This document shows positions 52,641 through 64,000 of a DNA stretch of 64,000 bases, piece after piece. The notes under the pieces are model-generated. The model searched no databases, was not told where the DNA came from, and saw only the letters and a list, made by a program, of their open reading frames with translations. This stretch comes from Acetobacter sp. DsW_063. GTDB lineage: Bacteria > Pseudomonadota > Alphaproteobacteria > Acetobacterales > Acetobacteraceae. The stretch covers positions 211,034 through 275,033 of the forward strand of contig NZ_JOPL01000005.1 of NCBI RefSeq assembly GCF_002153745.1, in the 5' to 3' direction. Made by a program: the position numbers and the translations under genes. The stretch's first letter is position 1. Every line of letters begins with the position of its first letter.

Positions 52641-53597
52641 ATGGCGCTCGGTTTTTTCTCACGGCTCAAGCAGGGCCTGTCTCGTTCCACCCAGAAACTC
52701 GGAGCGGTCTTCACGAAGCGCAAGCTCGACGAAGCGGCGCTGGAGGATCTTGAAGATCATCTGATCGCGGCCGACCTCGGCCCGGCGGTCGCGGGCCGCG
52801 TCATCGATTCGTTCCGCGCGACGCGGTTCGGGGCGGAGGTGACGGACGACGAAATTCGCGCTGCGCTGTCCGAGGAAATCGCTCGCGTGTTGCTGCCCGT
52901 TGCGATCCCTTTTGAGCCTGACCCGGCTCTCAAGCCGCATGTCGTGCTGATGGTCGGCGTCAACGGCACAGGCAAGACGACGACGATCGGCAAGATGGCT
53001 CGCTATTTCAGCGAGCAGGGCAAGAAGGTCCTGATGGTCGCGGGCGATACCTTCCGCGCCGCCGCCGTCGAACAGTTGCAGGTATGGGGTGAGCGCACCG
53101 GAACGCCGGTGATCGCCGGCAAACCGGGCGCCGACGCCGCAGGTCTGGCCTTTGAGGCGCTGCGCCGCGGTCGCGCGGAAGGCGCCGATCTGCTGCTGAT
53201 CGACACTGCCGGGCGCCTGCACAATAAGGGCGCCCTCATGGAAGAACTCGCGAAGATCATCCGCGTGATGAAGAAATTCGACGAGACGGCGCCGCATTCG
53301 GTCATTCTGGTTCTGGACGCCACCACGGGGCAGAACGCGCTGGAGCAAGTCCGCGTATTCCGCGAACTGGTGAACGTCACGGGCCTGATCGTCACGAAGC
53401 TGGACGGTTCGGCGCGCGGTGGCGTGGTCGTGGCTCTGGCCGATGCGTTCAAGCTGCCTGTGCACGCCGTGGGCGTGGGCGAGAAGGCGGAGGACCTGCG
53501 TCCGTTCTCGGCGGAGGATTTCGCGCGCGGGCTGGTGGGCAAGGCGGAGGTGTCGACCGTCGCCGAGGTTTCCGAAGAAGCGCCGAGCGAGGACTGA
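52641..53597 (+). CDS. ftsY: Signal recognition particle receptor FtsY
   Basis: 318 residues. NG-domain motifs are complete: GVNGTGKTTTIGKMA (G1), DTFRAAAVEQLQVW, DTAGRLHNK (G3) and TKLDGSARGG (G4 region). The acidic A domain of enteric FtsY is missing, as is usual in alphaproteobacteria. It docks SRP-ribosome complexes at the inner membrane for cotranslational insertion of membrane proteins. Its ATG is 1 bp after the mtaB stop. Confidence 0.96.
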   Translation: MALGFFSRLKQGLSRSTQKLGAVFTKRKLDEAALEDLEDHLIAADLGPAVAGRVIDSFRATRFGAEVTDDEIRAALSEEIARVLLPVAIPFEPDPALKPHVVLMVGVNGTGKTTTIGKMARYFSEQGKKVLMVAGDTFRAAAVEQLQVWGERTGTPVIAGKPGADAAGLAFEALRRGRAEGADLLLIDTAGRLHNKGALMEELAKIIRVMKKFDETAPHSVILVLDATTGQNALEQVRVFRELVNVTGLIVTKLDGSARGGVVVALADAFKLPVHAVGVGEKAEDLRPFSAEDFARGLVGKAEVSTVAEVSEEAPSED

Positions 53598-53630
53598 CGG
53601 CGGAACACGGAAGCCTTTGACGACGCGGCT

Positions 53631-54971
53631 TTAACGCGAGCTTGCGCTGCGCGTGCGGGCTGCCGCAGCGTACCAGAGCGCGGCGACAAAAAAGCCGACA
53701 TAGTAGCCGATATCCGCGCCGCCCAGCCAACGCGCTATAGGCCCGGTATAGAGGCTGCTTGTGGAGAACAACAGAACCGTCAGCGCGGACGTCACGACGA
53801 AAATCGTCGCTCCATGCGTCCAGCCCGACGGTGCGTCCGGCTCATGCCCGTATGCGACGTTGGGATCGTTCTTTTTGACCAGATACCAGTCCGCGAGTAC
53901 GATCCCCGCCCAAGGCGCTATCCAGTACATCGTCACCAGCAGGTAGTCCGTGTAGAGCGACGCGTAACGTCCGGCGCCCGCGACAGCCAGCACGTAGCCG
54001 AGCGAGGCAGTGATGATCGCCGCCGCGACGCGCGGGACATGAATGCCAGCCGAAATCAGGCTGTAGCTGGCAGTATTGTCGTTGAAAGAATTTCCAGTGA
54101 TCGACGACAGCGCGATGGCGGCGAGCGCAAGCGGTCCAAGCGGTCCCATTGCATGCTGAAGACTGGCGATCACTGCGGTCGGCGAGGGTTCCGCGATGCT
54201 CGCTGCGGTTAGCAATCCGAGGATCTGGAACGGTACGGCGGAGGTCAGCAACCCGGCGAGAGCGAGGGGCACTACACGTTTCGGGTTGGCGTCCACCGGC
54301 AAATATCGTGTGTAGTCGGACGAGTAGGTCGCCCATGACAGGTTGAAACTGACGAGAATCCCGACGGCGAGCAGAAATGTGGCGAAGCCGACAGAATGTT
54401 CCGCATGGATTACTGATCCGCCGTTTGCCGCGAAAGTCAGGCCGATCAGGGCGAATACCGCCAGCAGCAGCGCCCCCAGATATTTCTGAAGCGCCTGAAC
54501 GACGTGATGTCCGTAAACCGAGGCGATCATCTGCACGCCGGCCAGCACGCCGAGCGCGAGCCAGAACGGCGCAGAAAGACCGAACACGGCGAGCAACGCG
54601 ATCAGCGCGGCGGCGGCGGGCACGTTGTTCACCGCATCCCAGCCGACGCAATAGAGCCAGTTGAGAAACGACGGCGGCCTTACGCCCAGCGTTCCGAGCG
54701 CTCGGCGCGAAGCCTCCATCTGGGTGAGGCCCGTGGGCGGTCCGATCGCCGCGGCCAGCGCGACCGGCAATGCGCCGATCGCATTGCCGAGCAGGATCGC
54801 AAGCACGCCGGTCCGAAAATCCAGCCCAAGGCTGACCAGCAGGGCGCCGGTGACCCAGCCTCCCGGCCCCAGATTGGGGGAGAAATGGCTCCAGAACACG
54901 CGGTCCATCGGCATTGTCTTGCGTGAGAGCGGGGCGGGTTCGCGCACGGAAGCCGCCGACAGATCTTCCAT
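53631..54971 (-). CDS. NCS1 (purine-cytosine permease) family transporter
   Basis: 446 residues from an ATG; a TTG at 55,007 would add 12 residues. About twelve membrane helices with NCS1 features such as FSPNLGPGGWVTGALLVSLGLD, CVGWDAVNN and SFNDNTASYSLI. NCS1 proteins import nucleobases, allantoin, hydantoins or vitamin precursors with protons or sodium. It differs clearly from the NCS1 permease at 35,362. It is convergent with ftsY, whose end lies 33 bp away. The substrate is unknown. Confidence 0.85.
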   Translation of the reverse strand: MEDLSAASVREPAPLSRKTMPMDRVFWSHFSPNLGPGGWVTGALLVSLGLDFRTGVLAILLGNAIGALPVALAAAIGPPTGLTQMEASRRALGTLGVRPPSFLNWLYCVGWDAVNNVPAAAALIALLAVFGLSAPFWLALGVLAGVQMIASVYGHHVVQALQKYLGALLLAVFALIGLTFAANGGSVIHAEHSVGFATFLLAVGILVSFNLSWATYSSDYTRYLPVDANPKRVVPLALAGLLTSAVPFQILGLLTAASIAEPSPTAVIASLQHAMGPLGPLALAAIALSSITGNSFNDNTASYSLISAGIHVPRVAAAIITASLGYVLAVAGAGRYASLYTDYLLVTMYWIAPWAGIVLADWYLVKKNDPNVAYGHEPDAPSGWTHGATIFVVTSALTVLLFSTSSLYTGPIARWLGGADIGYYVGFFVAALWYAAAARTRSASSR

Positions 54972-55101
54972 CAGGGCGTGAGCGTTACGCTGCGAGGGCG
55001 GTGTCAATGGCGAGGTTCCGTTGATGGGGATGCGACGGCCGGCGAATCGCCTTCGTAACGTTAATACGGAGCGCGGGCGGCGTATATGCGGTCAGCCCGC
55101 C

Positions 55102-55935
55102 TCAGGAAGGGTCGCCTGCCCGGCACAATGTCCCGGCGGCGCCGACAGGCTGATTGAGGTAATATTTTTCAGCGAGACTGATCGGCAGCATGTCCATCAG
55201 ACGCGAGCCAGCGACGAGCCAGCGTGGAAAGACAATTCTCCGCTTGTTGCGGTTCAGTCCGTTCATGATGCGGTCGGCGGCGTGTTGAACCTGCGTCAGT
55301 CCGGGCATGTGAAATTCGTTCACGTTCGCCATGGGCGTTGAGATGAAGCCGCACACGACGGACGACAGCAGCACGCCCTCGCGGCGCAGATTGCCGCCTG
55401 TCGCCACCATGAAGCGGTCTACGGCGGCCTTGGTCGCGCAATAGGACGGCGTGCCGGGAAACGACACGACGCCCGCGACGGAGGAGATGGCGCAGATGCG
55501 GCCGCGAAGGCCGTCGTCCGCACGCGGTTGGGAGCGGATAATGTCGATCGCGGGCATCACCGTGTTGATCACGCCCAGGAGATTGGTCTCGATCATCACC
55601 CGGACCTGCCGTTCGGATTCCAGCGAAGCAGCGCCGCCAGTGGTCGGACAGTTCGATAGGCGTGTGACCCCGCCCGTCACGCCTGCGCAGGCGATCACCA
55701 GATCCAACTGCCTACACCCCGACACCAGCGCCTTCATCGCCGTCGCGTCGCGGACATCGATGCGGCGCCCCTCGCACCGGGCGCCGAGCGCTTCAGCGCG
55801 CGCGACGGTATCTTGCAGACGGATAGCGTCGTGGTCGACGAGGTGAAGTGTCGCGCCGGGCTTCGCCTGCTTCAACGCGAGCGCGCGGCCAAGGCCCGAC
55901 GCCGCGCCGGTGATCAGAAGCGAGGTCCGTTTCAT
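55102..55935 (-). CDS. Short-chain dehydrogenase/reductase
   Basis: 277 residues with the NAD(P)-binding GAASGLGRALA at residues 10-20, the ACAGV block, catalytic Ser in AISSVAGV and YCATKAA (Tyr-x3-Lys). The length, and a hydrophobic C-terminal part, suggest a classical SDR with a small extra C-terminal segment. The substrate is unknown. It diverges from gmk by 71 bp. Confidence 0.88.
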   Translation of the reverse strand: MKRTSLLITGAASGLGRALALKQAKPGATLHLVDHDAIRLQDTVARAEALGARCEGRRIDVRDATAMKALVSGCRQLDLVIACAGVTGGVTRLSNCPTTGGAASLESERQVRVMIETNLLGVINTVMPAIDIIRSQPRADDGLRGRICAISSVAGVVSFPGTPSYCATKAAVDRFMVATGGNLRREGVLLSSVVCGFISTPMANVNEFHMPGLTQVQHAADRIMNGLNRNKRRIVFPRWLVAGSRLMDMLPISLAEKYYLNQPVGAAGTLCRAGDPS

Positions 55936-56006
55936 AGTCGCGCTATTAACCCGACGCTGATAGAAGGGCGCAAGTGACTGGCGCAGCGTGTTGGGATCAT
56001 TAGACC

Positions 56007-56696
56007 ATGACGAGCAACCACCCCGGCGAATATCCGATGCGAAGGAGTGCGCCGCCAGTCCGCGTAGCCAGTCCGGCAGTGGCGCGGCGGGGCGTCTGTT
56101 TCGTCATTTCTGCGCCGTCCGGTGCGGGCAAGTCGACCATCGCGAACGCACTCCGCGCTGCAGAGCCTCGTCTCAGTGATTCTGTCTCCGTCACCACGAG
56201 GGCGCCTCGCCCCGGAGAGGTCGATGGGGTGCATTACCATTTTCGCAGTATGGAAGAGTTCCGGCGAATGGCCGACGCCGGGGAACTGCTGGAATGGGCG
56301 ACGGTGTTCGGTCGTGGTTACGGAACGCCGCGCGAGCCGGTGGAGCGTGCACTGGCTGAGGGGCGCGACATGGTGTTCGACATCGACTGGCAGGGGCATC
56401 GCCAGATTCGTGCGGCGCTGCCTGACGACGTCATCAGCCTGTTCGTGTTGCCGCCGTCTTTGGCGGAACTTGAGCGTCGACTGCATTCGCGCGGGTCTGA
56501 CGCGGAGGACGAGATCGGTCGCCGCATGGCTGCGGCCCGCGACGAGATTTCCCACTGGCGCGAATTCGACCACGTTATCGTCAATACGGATCTTGATCGT
56601 GCGCTCCTTGAAGCCCGCGCGGTGTTGATATCCGCGCGGTTAAAAACTCTTCGGCAGACAGGGCTTGAAAGCTTCGTCGACGGATTCTTTGTGTAA
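56007..56696 (+). CDS. gmk: Guanylate kinase
   Basis: 229 residues. The P-loop SAPSGAGKSTI begins at about residue 36, followed by the GMP-binding SVSVTTRAPRPGEVDGVHYHF segment in the guanylate kinase order. It phosphorylates GMP to GDP. The N-terminus has about 25 extra residues before the core, and an ATG at residue 11 (MRRSAPP) could be the real start. The divergent SDR is unrelated in function. Confidence 0.94.
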   Translation: MTSNHPGEYPMRRSAPPVRVASPAVARRGVCFVISAPSGAGKSTIANALRAAEPRLSDSVSVTTRAPRPGEVDGVHYHFRSMEEFRRMADAGELLEWATVFGRGYGTPREPVERALAEGRDMVFDIDWQGHRQIRAALPDDVISLFVLPPSLAELERRLHSRGSDAEDEIGRRMAAARDEISHWREFDHVIVNTDLDRALLEARAVLISARLKTLRQTGLESFVDGFFV

Positions 56697-56988
56697 CGCG
56701 TCACGCGCAATTCAGGTTGCGTCATAGTTTATTCAGCTATCGGAGACCATGATTGCAGGAGCGGCTGGTTCCATTCTTGCATCAACCTTATTGGTTATGC
56801 AGATTTCGGCGGACGTCTGGCGTGGATGAACGCTGTTTCGCTTACGGATTTCATCTGAGAAAATATTGAAGACTGAAGAACGCGTTGCGATAAAAGCGTC
56901 ATCAGTATCAGCGTTTGGCGACAAGGGCCGTCACATGCAAACGGTCGTCTGAACGGGCGACGCTTGAAACATCGGATTTGCTGAAGTC
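56697..56988. other. Intergenic region upstream of hldE
   Basis: 292 bp between gmk and hldE on the same strand. No gene or clear terminator is seen; it should hold the hldE promoter. Confidence 0.4.
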
Positions 56989-58422
56989 ATGGATTTTTCC
57001 GCGATCACTGTCCTCTGCATTGGCGACGTGATGCTCGATCGCTTCCTTTATGGCGAAATGGAGCGAATTTCGCCTGAGGCGCCAGTGCCAGTACTGTTGC
57101 TGAAAGAGCGCCGGGAGATGCCAGGGGGCGCGGGCAATGTCGTCAGCAACGTGATCTCGCTGGGCGGCAAGGCGGTTCTCGTCGGGTTGGTTGGAAACGA
57201 CGATGCCGCCACCACCCTGCGCGACCGACTCCGTCATGGCGAGCAGATCACTGACGCGTTGGTGACGACTGCGCATCGGCCGACCATTTGCAAGACCCGA
57301 TATATCGCGACCCACCAGCAAGTCGTGCGCGCTGATGAAGAGAGCAGGCTACCGTTGCAGCCTGAGGAGGCCGAAGCATTGCAGCGGGCGATCGATGTGC
57401 GTTTGACCGAAGCGGATGTCGTCATTCTTTCGGACTACGGCAAGGGCGTGTGCGATCCGCTTGTCGTGCGTCACCTGATGGAGGGGGCGAGAAACAGGGG
57501 CGTGCCTGTATTCGTCGATCCTAAATCTTCTGATTTTAGCCGTTACCATGGAGCGACCTGCATCACTCCCAATGCTCGGGAACTCGCGGCGGCGGCTGGA
57601 GCAAACGCCGGAGATGACGCCGAGGTGGAAGCGGCCGCGCGACTTGTCATGGCGCAGGCCGGAGCGAAAGCGATTCTCGCGACGCGTTCAGAGAAAGGCA
57701 TGATGCTGGTGCCGAGAGACGGGCAGGCTGTAGGCGCGCCGGCCCGGGCGCGCGAAGTCTTCGACGTTTCCGGCGCTGGCGATACGGTCATCGCGACTAT
57801 GGCTCTGGCCGTGGCGTCCGGTATGCCGTGGGAACAGGCGATGCGGGTGGCCAACGCCGCCGCCGGGGTTGTAGTCGGCAAGTTGGGGACGGCTACCGCA
57901 GATATCGCCGAGGTGCTCGGCGAATTGCGAGCCCAGGATATGTCGTCGCCTGTCGGTCATCTGCTGTCGCAGGAGCAGGCGGCGCGTCAGGTCGTGCGCT
58001 GGAAGGAGCAGGGGCTGACCGTTGGTTTCACCAACGGATGCTTCGATATCCTCCACCCGGGGCATATCAGCCTGCTGGCTGCGGCGCGCGCCGAATGCGA
58101 CCGGCTGATCGTGGCGTTGAATGACGACGCCAGCGTGCGACGGCTTAAGGGGGAGACGCGCCCTATAAATGCCCTGACAGACCGGGCCATCGTCATTGCC
58201 GCGCTGCGCTCTGTCGATGCGGTGGTTTCTTTTGCCGAAGACACGCCTCTGGAGATAATCCGTAAGCTCATGCCGGACGTGTTGGTCAAGGGGGCGGACT
58301 ACACGCCTGAGCAGGTGGTCGGCGCCGGTGACGTGATTGCGGCGGGAGGCCGACTGGTTCTGGTGGATCTGCGAGCCGGTCACTCCACGACCGCGACTGT
58401 GCGGCGTATCGCAGGGGATTGA
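56989..58422 (+). CDS. hldE: Bifunctional D-glycero-beta-D-manno-heptose-7-phosphate kinase / 1-phosphate adenylyltransferase
   Basis: 477 residues with both domains intact. The N-terminal ribokinase-fold half (about 1-310) shows MPGGAGNVVSNV and the anion-hole motif DVSGAGDTVIA; the C-terminal half (about 340-477) has the nucleotidyltransferase motif TNGCFDILHPGHISLL and a DASVRRLKG block. It makes ADP-heptose for the inner core of lipopolysaccharide. The gene stands alone between gmk and the GGDEF-EAL gene. Confidence 0.95.
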   Translation: MDFSAITVLCIGDVMLDRFLYGEMERISPEAPVPVLLLKERREMPGGAGNVVSNVISLGGKAVLVGLVGNDDAATTLRDRLRHGEQITDALVTTAHRPTICKTRYIATHQQVVRADEESRLPLQPEEAEALQRAIDVRLTEADVVILSDYGKGVCDPLVVRHLMEGARNRGVPVFVDPKSSDFSRYHGATCITPNARELAAAAGANAGDDAEVEAAARLVMAQAGAKAILATRSEKGMMLVPRDGQAVGAPARAREVFDVSGAGDTVIATMALAVASGMPWEQAMRVANAAAGVVVGKLGTATADIAEVLGELRAQDMSSPVGHLLSQEQAARQVVRWKEQGLTVGFTNGCFDILHPGHISLLAAARAECDRLIVALNDDASVRRLKGETRPINALTDRAIVIAALRSVDAVVSFAEDTPLEIIRKLMPDVLVKGADYTPEQVVGAGDVIAAGGRLVLVDLRAGHSTTATVRRIAGD

Positions 58423-58634
58423 TGTTCGAGGCGGAAGGTGAAGTAATCCTCAGAACGGCCTTAGATTTTGCAAGTAATCTTTGAAAGTCATGGCGATTTC
58501 AGAGAGGTCTGATTTCGCCCGATGCAGCCTGATCCGTTTCTTGCAGCGTTTTATGACGTCGTTAAGACATCGACGCCTAAGTTCAGTCAGGCGCAGATGG
58601 CTGGCGCTTCGTAAATATCTCGAGAAGCGGACTC

Positions 58635-61022
58635 ATGGAGCGACTCTTTACATTTCTGCTTAATGAGCAGCATGTGCGATCGCATCTGACGGTGCTCGCG
58701 CTCGCCATCCTTGGCGGGTTTCTTTCGGTTCGTTGTCTTTCGGTTTCGCGTTGGCCAAGGCTGATTCGCATATTTGTGTTCGGCGCTGTTGTTTCGACGT
58801 CGGAATTGGCGACTTTCTTCGATACTTTATGGTCGACCTACCCGAGTCTGTGGGGCCGTTTACCGGAGCCTGTTACGTTGCTCGCAGGTGCGATCACGTT
58901 CCTGTCGGCGGCAGTCTCGGGGTATCTTTATCTTTGCCAGCGTCGAAGTATCAGAAACGTCATTCTTGCAGGGTGTTTGCTTGCCTTTGGAATGTCCTGC
59001 TCTACTTTCGCTGTTCTCGTTTCCATAGTGCAACCGTTCACGCTCGCGTACGATCTCTCAGCCGTGATGGCGGTGATGATTGTCGGCTCGACTCTGTGCG
59101 GATTTGCGTTCTGGGAACTGGGAAGCAGTATCGCCGCTCGACCCGTGCTGGTGTCGAGCCTGTTGCTCGCGGTCACGTTGACGGAACTCCCGCTGGGATC
59201 GATGGGATCGGTCCTACCTTTCGGAGACTGGATGTCCGCCAGCCAGACGCCGGACAGCGCGGCGTTCTCGCCCATCGCGGTCATTGGCCTGTCGGAATTT
59301 CTGGCGGTCATGTTTCTCGTTTTCCTCGCTTCGCTTCTTGATATCCGGGTCGCTGGCGCGCAGCAGCGGGAAAGCGACCGAATGCGACATCTGGCCGACG
59401 GCACGTTCGAAGGGATTCTCATTCATCGGGGATCGAACATCATCGACGCCAACGAACGAATACTCGAGATGACCGGACTCGACATTGAAACGGCAAAAAA
59501 ACGCACAATCGAAGAGCTGTTCGTAGAGCCTCCGTCCGTCGAGATCCTGAACAATGAAAAAGCCGAACCCGGAATCGTGTCGGCGCCACAGCAACTGGAA
59601 CTCGTGAGTGCGACAGGACGACATGTCGCGGTCGAAATTCTCTCCAGATCTGTTCCGTATGTTGACGGGCAAGCGTCTGTTCTCGCTGTGCGTGACATTA
59701 CGGAGCGAAAAGCGGCAGAGGAGCACATTCGATTTTTGGCGTTGCACGACTCCTTGACGTCCCTGCCAAATCGACGAGGCCTTGAGCTCGTATTGACGCA
59801 AGTTTTGAGCCAGACCCGCGTTGCAGGAGGACAATCAGCAGTTCTGTGCCTTGATTTGGATGGTTTTAAGGCTGTTAACGATACGCTTGGTCATCACGCA
59901 GGCGACATGCTTCTGAAGCAGGTTGCTCATCGGTTTCAGGCTGAGTTGAGGGATGGAGATTACATCGCTCGGTTGGGTGGGGACGAATTTGTCATAGTTC
60001 TCAGAACAGTTGAGGAAATTTCGGATGCTGTTGCACTCGCGCGCAGGATCATCGCGTGCTTGTGGAGACCCTTTGAACTGAGTGGGCACGACGCCTACGT
60101 GGGTGTCAGTATTGGCGTCGCTGTGAGTCCACGTGACGGCGATACGGCTGTTTCCATCCTGAAATCGGCAGATATAGCTATGTATCAGGCGAAGCAGGGA
60201 GGGAAAGGGCAAGCTTGTGAGTTCGCTTCGGGTATGGACGCCGCGCTTCGTGAGCGCCACGATATCGAACTGGACCTGCGAGCGGCCTTAAGTCGAGAGG
60301 AGCTGGTCATTCATTATCAACCCTTGTTTGATATTTCTGGTGTTATCACAGGATTTGAAGCGTTGGCGCGTTGGCCACACTCCACCCGAGGAATGATACC
60401 ACCAGATCGTTTTATTCCGCTGGCAGAGGAAACTGGGTTGATTGTCCCTCTCGGCGAGTGGGTACTTAGAACGGCATGCAGCGCGGCTGCGAAATGGCGT
60501 TCTGACATCAGTATCGCGGTCAACCTCTCTCCGATTCAATTTCAGCGAGTCGATTTGGTTGAAATGGTTACCCGAGTCCTCGCGGAAACGGGGCTCGATC
60601 CCGAGCGACTGGAACTGGAGGTCACGGAAAGCCTGTTAATGGAAGATACGGCTAAAGCACTCGAGTTGGTCAGAGACTTGCGAAATCATGGGGTTCGAGT
60701 GGCGTTGGACGATTTCGGCACCGGCTATTCAAGCTTGGCTTATTTGCATAATTTTCCATTCGACAAGGTAAAGGTAGATCGAAGCTTCATCGGAAAAATC
60801 AGCAACGATCCGAACGCCTGGACCATTGTAGAGGCAATTATTCTGATGAGTCATAAACTCAACCTGCGTGTGACGGCAGAAGGAATCGAAACAGGGGCAC
60901 AGCTTTCCCTTCTTACAGAACGTGGCTGCGACGAAATGCAGGGCTTTCTACTCGGACGGCCGATGCCGGAGGAAGAAGCCTCGGTCATAGCGAGAGATCA
61001 TCGTATTGTTGCGCCTGTTTAA
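58635..61022 (+). CDS. Membrane GGDEF-EAL protein with PAS domain (c-di-GMP turnover)
   Basis: 795 residues. An N-terminal membrane region of about 240 residues with seven to eight helices precedes a PAS-like segment (about 258-370, FEGILIHRGSNIIDANERI). The GGDEF domain has an intact active site RLGGDEFVIV at about 446-455 and an I-site RDGD five residues before it. The EAL domain (about 555-790) has the signature FEALARW at about 574, with ALDDFGTGYSSL and the Lys-containing VDRSFIG loop; both domains thus look catalytically competent. It probably switches between c-di-GMP synthesis and breakdown in response to a membrane or PAS signal, affecting motility or cellulose-type biofilm. Confidence 0.92.
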   Translation: MERLFTFLLNEQHVRSHLTVLALAILGGFLSVRCLSVSRWPRLIRIFVFGAVVSTSELATFFDTLWSTYPSLWGRLPEPVTLLAGAITFLSAAVSGYLYLCQRRSIRNVILAGCLLAFGMSCSTFAVLVSIVQPFTLAYDLSAVMAVMIVGSTLCGFAFWELGSSIAARPVLVSSLLLAVTLTELPLGSMGSVLPFGDWMSASQTPDSAAFSPIAVIGLSEFLAVMFLVFLASLLDIRVAGAQQRESDRMRHLADGTFEGILIHRGSNIIDANERILEMTGLDIETAKKRTIEELFVEPPSVEILNNEKAEPGIVSAPQQLELVSATGRHVAVEILSRSVPYVDGQASVLAVRDITERKAAEEHIRFLALHDSLTSLPNRRGLELVLTQVLSQTRVAGGQSAVLCLDLDGFKAVNDTLGHHAGDMLLKQVAHRFQAELRDGDYIARLGGDEFVIVLRTVEEISDAVALARRIIACLWRPFELSGHDAYVGVSIGVAVSPRDGDTAVSILKSADIAMYQAKQGGKGQACEFASGMDAALRERHDIELDLRAALSREELVIHYQPLFDISGVITGFEALARWPHSTRGMIPPDRFIPLAEETGLIVPLGEWVLRTACSAAAKWRSDISIAVNLSPIQFQRVDLVEMVTRVLAETGLDPERLELEVTESLLMEDTAKALELVRDLRNHGVRVALDDFGTGYSSLAYLHNFPFDKVKVDRSFIGKISNDPNAWTIVEAIILMSHKLNLRVTAEGIETGAQLSLLTERGCDEMQGFLLGRPMPEEEASVIARDHRIVAPV

Positions 61023-61092
61023 CCGGCTTACTGGTGACGGGTGCTCATGTTAGGTATGTGCCGCTATTCAAGCGTCAATGTTCATTGTGCTT

Positions 61093-61434
61093 TTACCGAG
61101 GTGTGTCAGTTCGCGGTGGGCGCAATGTTGATTGTGTAAATTTTGAATTTCCCAAAATTGGAAAAGCATTTCGTCGGTGCGCAAAACTTTTCGGCTGAAA
61201 GGGAACGCCGGTGAAAGGCGAAGTGCTTCCGCCGTGACCTGGGGAGTTGGGCATGATGATGACCTGCGTGGGCGGCGGCGGAGCATTTTCGTATGACGGT
61301 GGAGAGATCGGACGACTGCCCGCAGTATAATCCCAATGAGATTTGTTCATTGCGGGGTCGGTTGAGTAATCTTGGGCTAGCGCATAGCCTAGTGAGTACG
61401 CCGCCAAAAACGCGCCAAAAATAACTTTCCGCAT
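61093..61434 (-). CDS. Small exported protein, unknown
   Basis: 113 residues from an ATG that begins a clear signal peptide (MRKVIFGAFLAAYSLGYALA, cleavage before QDY). The mature part is short, Pro/Ser/Gly-rich (ENAPPPPTQVIIMPNSPGHGG) and has no recognised domain. A longer frame to 61,542 puts the signal peptide in the middle, so the later start is preferred. It lies between the GGDEF-EAL gene and thiC. Function unknown. Confidence 0.5.
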   Translation of the reverse strand: MRKVIFGAFLAAYSLGYALAQDYSTDPAMNKSHWDYTAGSRPISPPSYENAPPPPTQVIIMPNSPGHGGSTSPFTGVPFQPKSFAHRRNAFPILGNSKFTQSTLRPPRTDTPR

Positions 61435-61488
61435 GCTCTGCATCTCATCCATGTAGCTGGATGCAAAGTGCCGCGTATTCGTTAAGAA

Positions 61489-61623
61489 ATGACGTTCCTT
61501 GCGCAGATCGAGGAGGCCCGCACGGAATTCGGGCTGGCCCACCCGTGGAATTGGCAGGGCATGTTTTCACATTCTCCCGACTTTTACGCGGCGTTTGAGA
61601 CCGCCCACATATTCGAGCAGTAA
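61489..61623 (+). CDS. Possible 44-residue small protein or gene remnant
   Basis: The open frame encodes MTFLAQIEEARTEFGLAHPW followed by NWQGMFSHSPDFYAAFETA and ends IFEQ. Codon use looks coding-like with G or C in most third positions, and it is too short for ordinary gene calls. An in-frame TAA lies just before the ATG, and no good ribosome site is seen. It could be a true micro-protein or the tail of a decayed gene. Confidence 0.35.
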   Translation: MTFLAQIEEARTEFGLAHPWNWQGMFSHSPDFYAAFETAHIFEQ

Positions 61624-61693
61624 CCGATGGCGCGCTAATTAAGGCTGATGCGGGTGACGCAGTCAGCGCGAGACTGCGTCACCTCGGCCCTAT

Positions 61694-63757
<2,064 letters not shown>

Positions 63758-63762
63758 TCGTG

Positions 63763-63792
63763 ATCACACTCTCTAAGGTCGGTGCTTGTCAA
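63763..63792 (-). promoter_or_regulatory. Putative promoter of thiC
   Basis: On the minus strand TTGACA (63,787-63,792) and TGTGAT (63,763-63,768) are 18 bases apart, immediately upstream of the TPP riboswitch. The -35 is perfect; the -10 matches 4 of 6. Confidence 0.5.
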
Positions 63793-64000
63793 CATCAGCT
63801 TATATTGGGTCGCGATATGCGGCGTGTTATCACGCGAAATTGCACTCGTCGGGAAGTGACTTTCGGGGCGGCTTGGTGAGGCGTTGTCGGGCTGCGCGAT
63901 GGAGAGGGCTGAGACGGAGCGGCCTTAATATGCCCAGATCAAAAATCCTCCCCCTAGGTTCAGGACCTATTAATGTATTGAATTGAGCGAGAGGTTGTGA
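63793..64000. other. Terminal intergenic stretch
   Basis: 208 bp upstream of the thiC promoter, running to the window end. It contains a short TAGGT-TCAGG-ACCTA-type inverted repeat near 63,955-63,970. No gene is recognised; it probably holds the flank of a gene beyond the window. Confidence 0.4.

Overview
The window reads as chromosomal DNA of an alphaproteobacterium, most likely an acetic acid bacterium (Acetobacteraceae). The grounds are GC-rich coding, a cyanide-insensitive bd-type oxidase (cydAB plus a DUF2474 micro-subunit), the dapF-mtaB-ftsY chain, hldE, and many uptake and catabolic operons typical of sugar-, plant- or insect-associated bacteria. The family assignment is inference. 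I see no rRNA, tRNA, CRISPR array or intact insertion sequence.

Layout. 1-2,030: end of a secreted phosphoesterase and a di-haem cytochrome c peroxidase. 2,079-15,490: one minus-strand operon of nine genes, read from 15,396 down to 2,134: tandem-HTH LysR regulator, ACS-type MFS permease, TonB-dependent receptor, MHS-type MFS permease, HutH-like lyase without the MIO triad, hydantoinase, carbamoylase, DUF917 protein, urocanase paralogue without the usual cysteine. The five enzymes match in number and family the five-step bacterial ergothioneine breakdown to glutamate: ergothionase, thiourocanate hydratase, thiohydantoin desulfhydrase, hydantoinase, N-carbamoyl-glutamate hydrolase. This is the main result. 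The outer-membrane receptor, two permeases and unusual regulator suggest a self-contained uptake-and-degradation unit.

16,089-20,722: fumC, HdeD-like protein, YdcF-like protein, GST and Rieske protein. 20,990-23,777: cydA-cydB-DUF2474 behind a highly structured leader. 24,025-36,765: LysR, Fe-alcohol dehydrogenase, MHS permease, mmsA, the preTA dihydropyrimidine dehydrogenase, a ureidopropionase-like hydrolase, an aldehyde dehydrogenase and an NCS1 permease, forming part of reductive pyrimidine catabolism but with no adjacent dihydropyrimidinase. 37,007-40,294: canonical hutU-hutH behind a HutC-like operator. The window therefore carries a classical histidine pair and, about 30 kb away, its diverged sulfur-histidine counterpart.

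40,604-47,552: P450, FMN hydroxyacid dehydrogenase, a tandem pair of ferritin-like di-iron proteins, a ClpP-family protease and an OmpA-like lipoprotein. 47,951-63,757: mostly housekeeping genes (DbpA-type helicase, dapF-mtaB-ftsY, NCS1 permease, SDR, gmk, hldE, a GGDEF-EAL protein and thiC with a TPP riboswitch).
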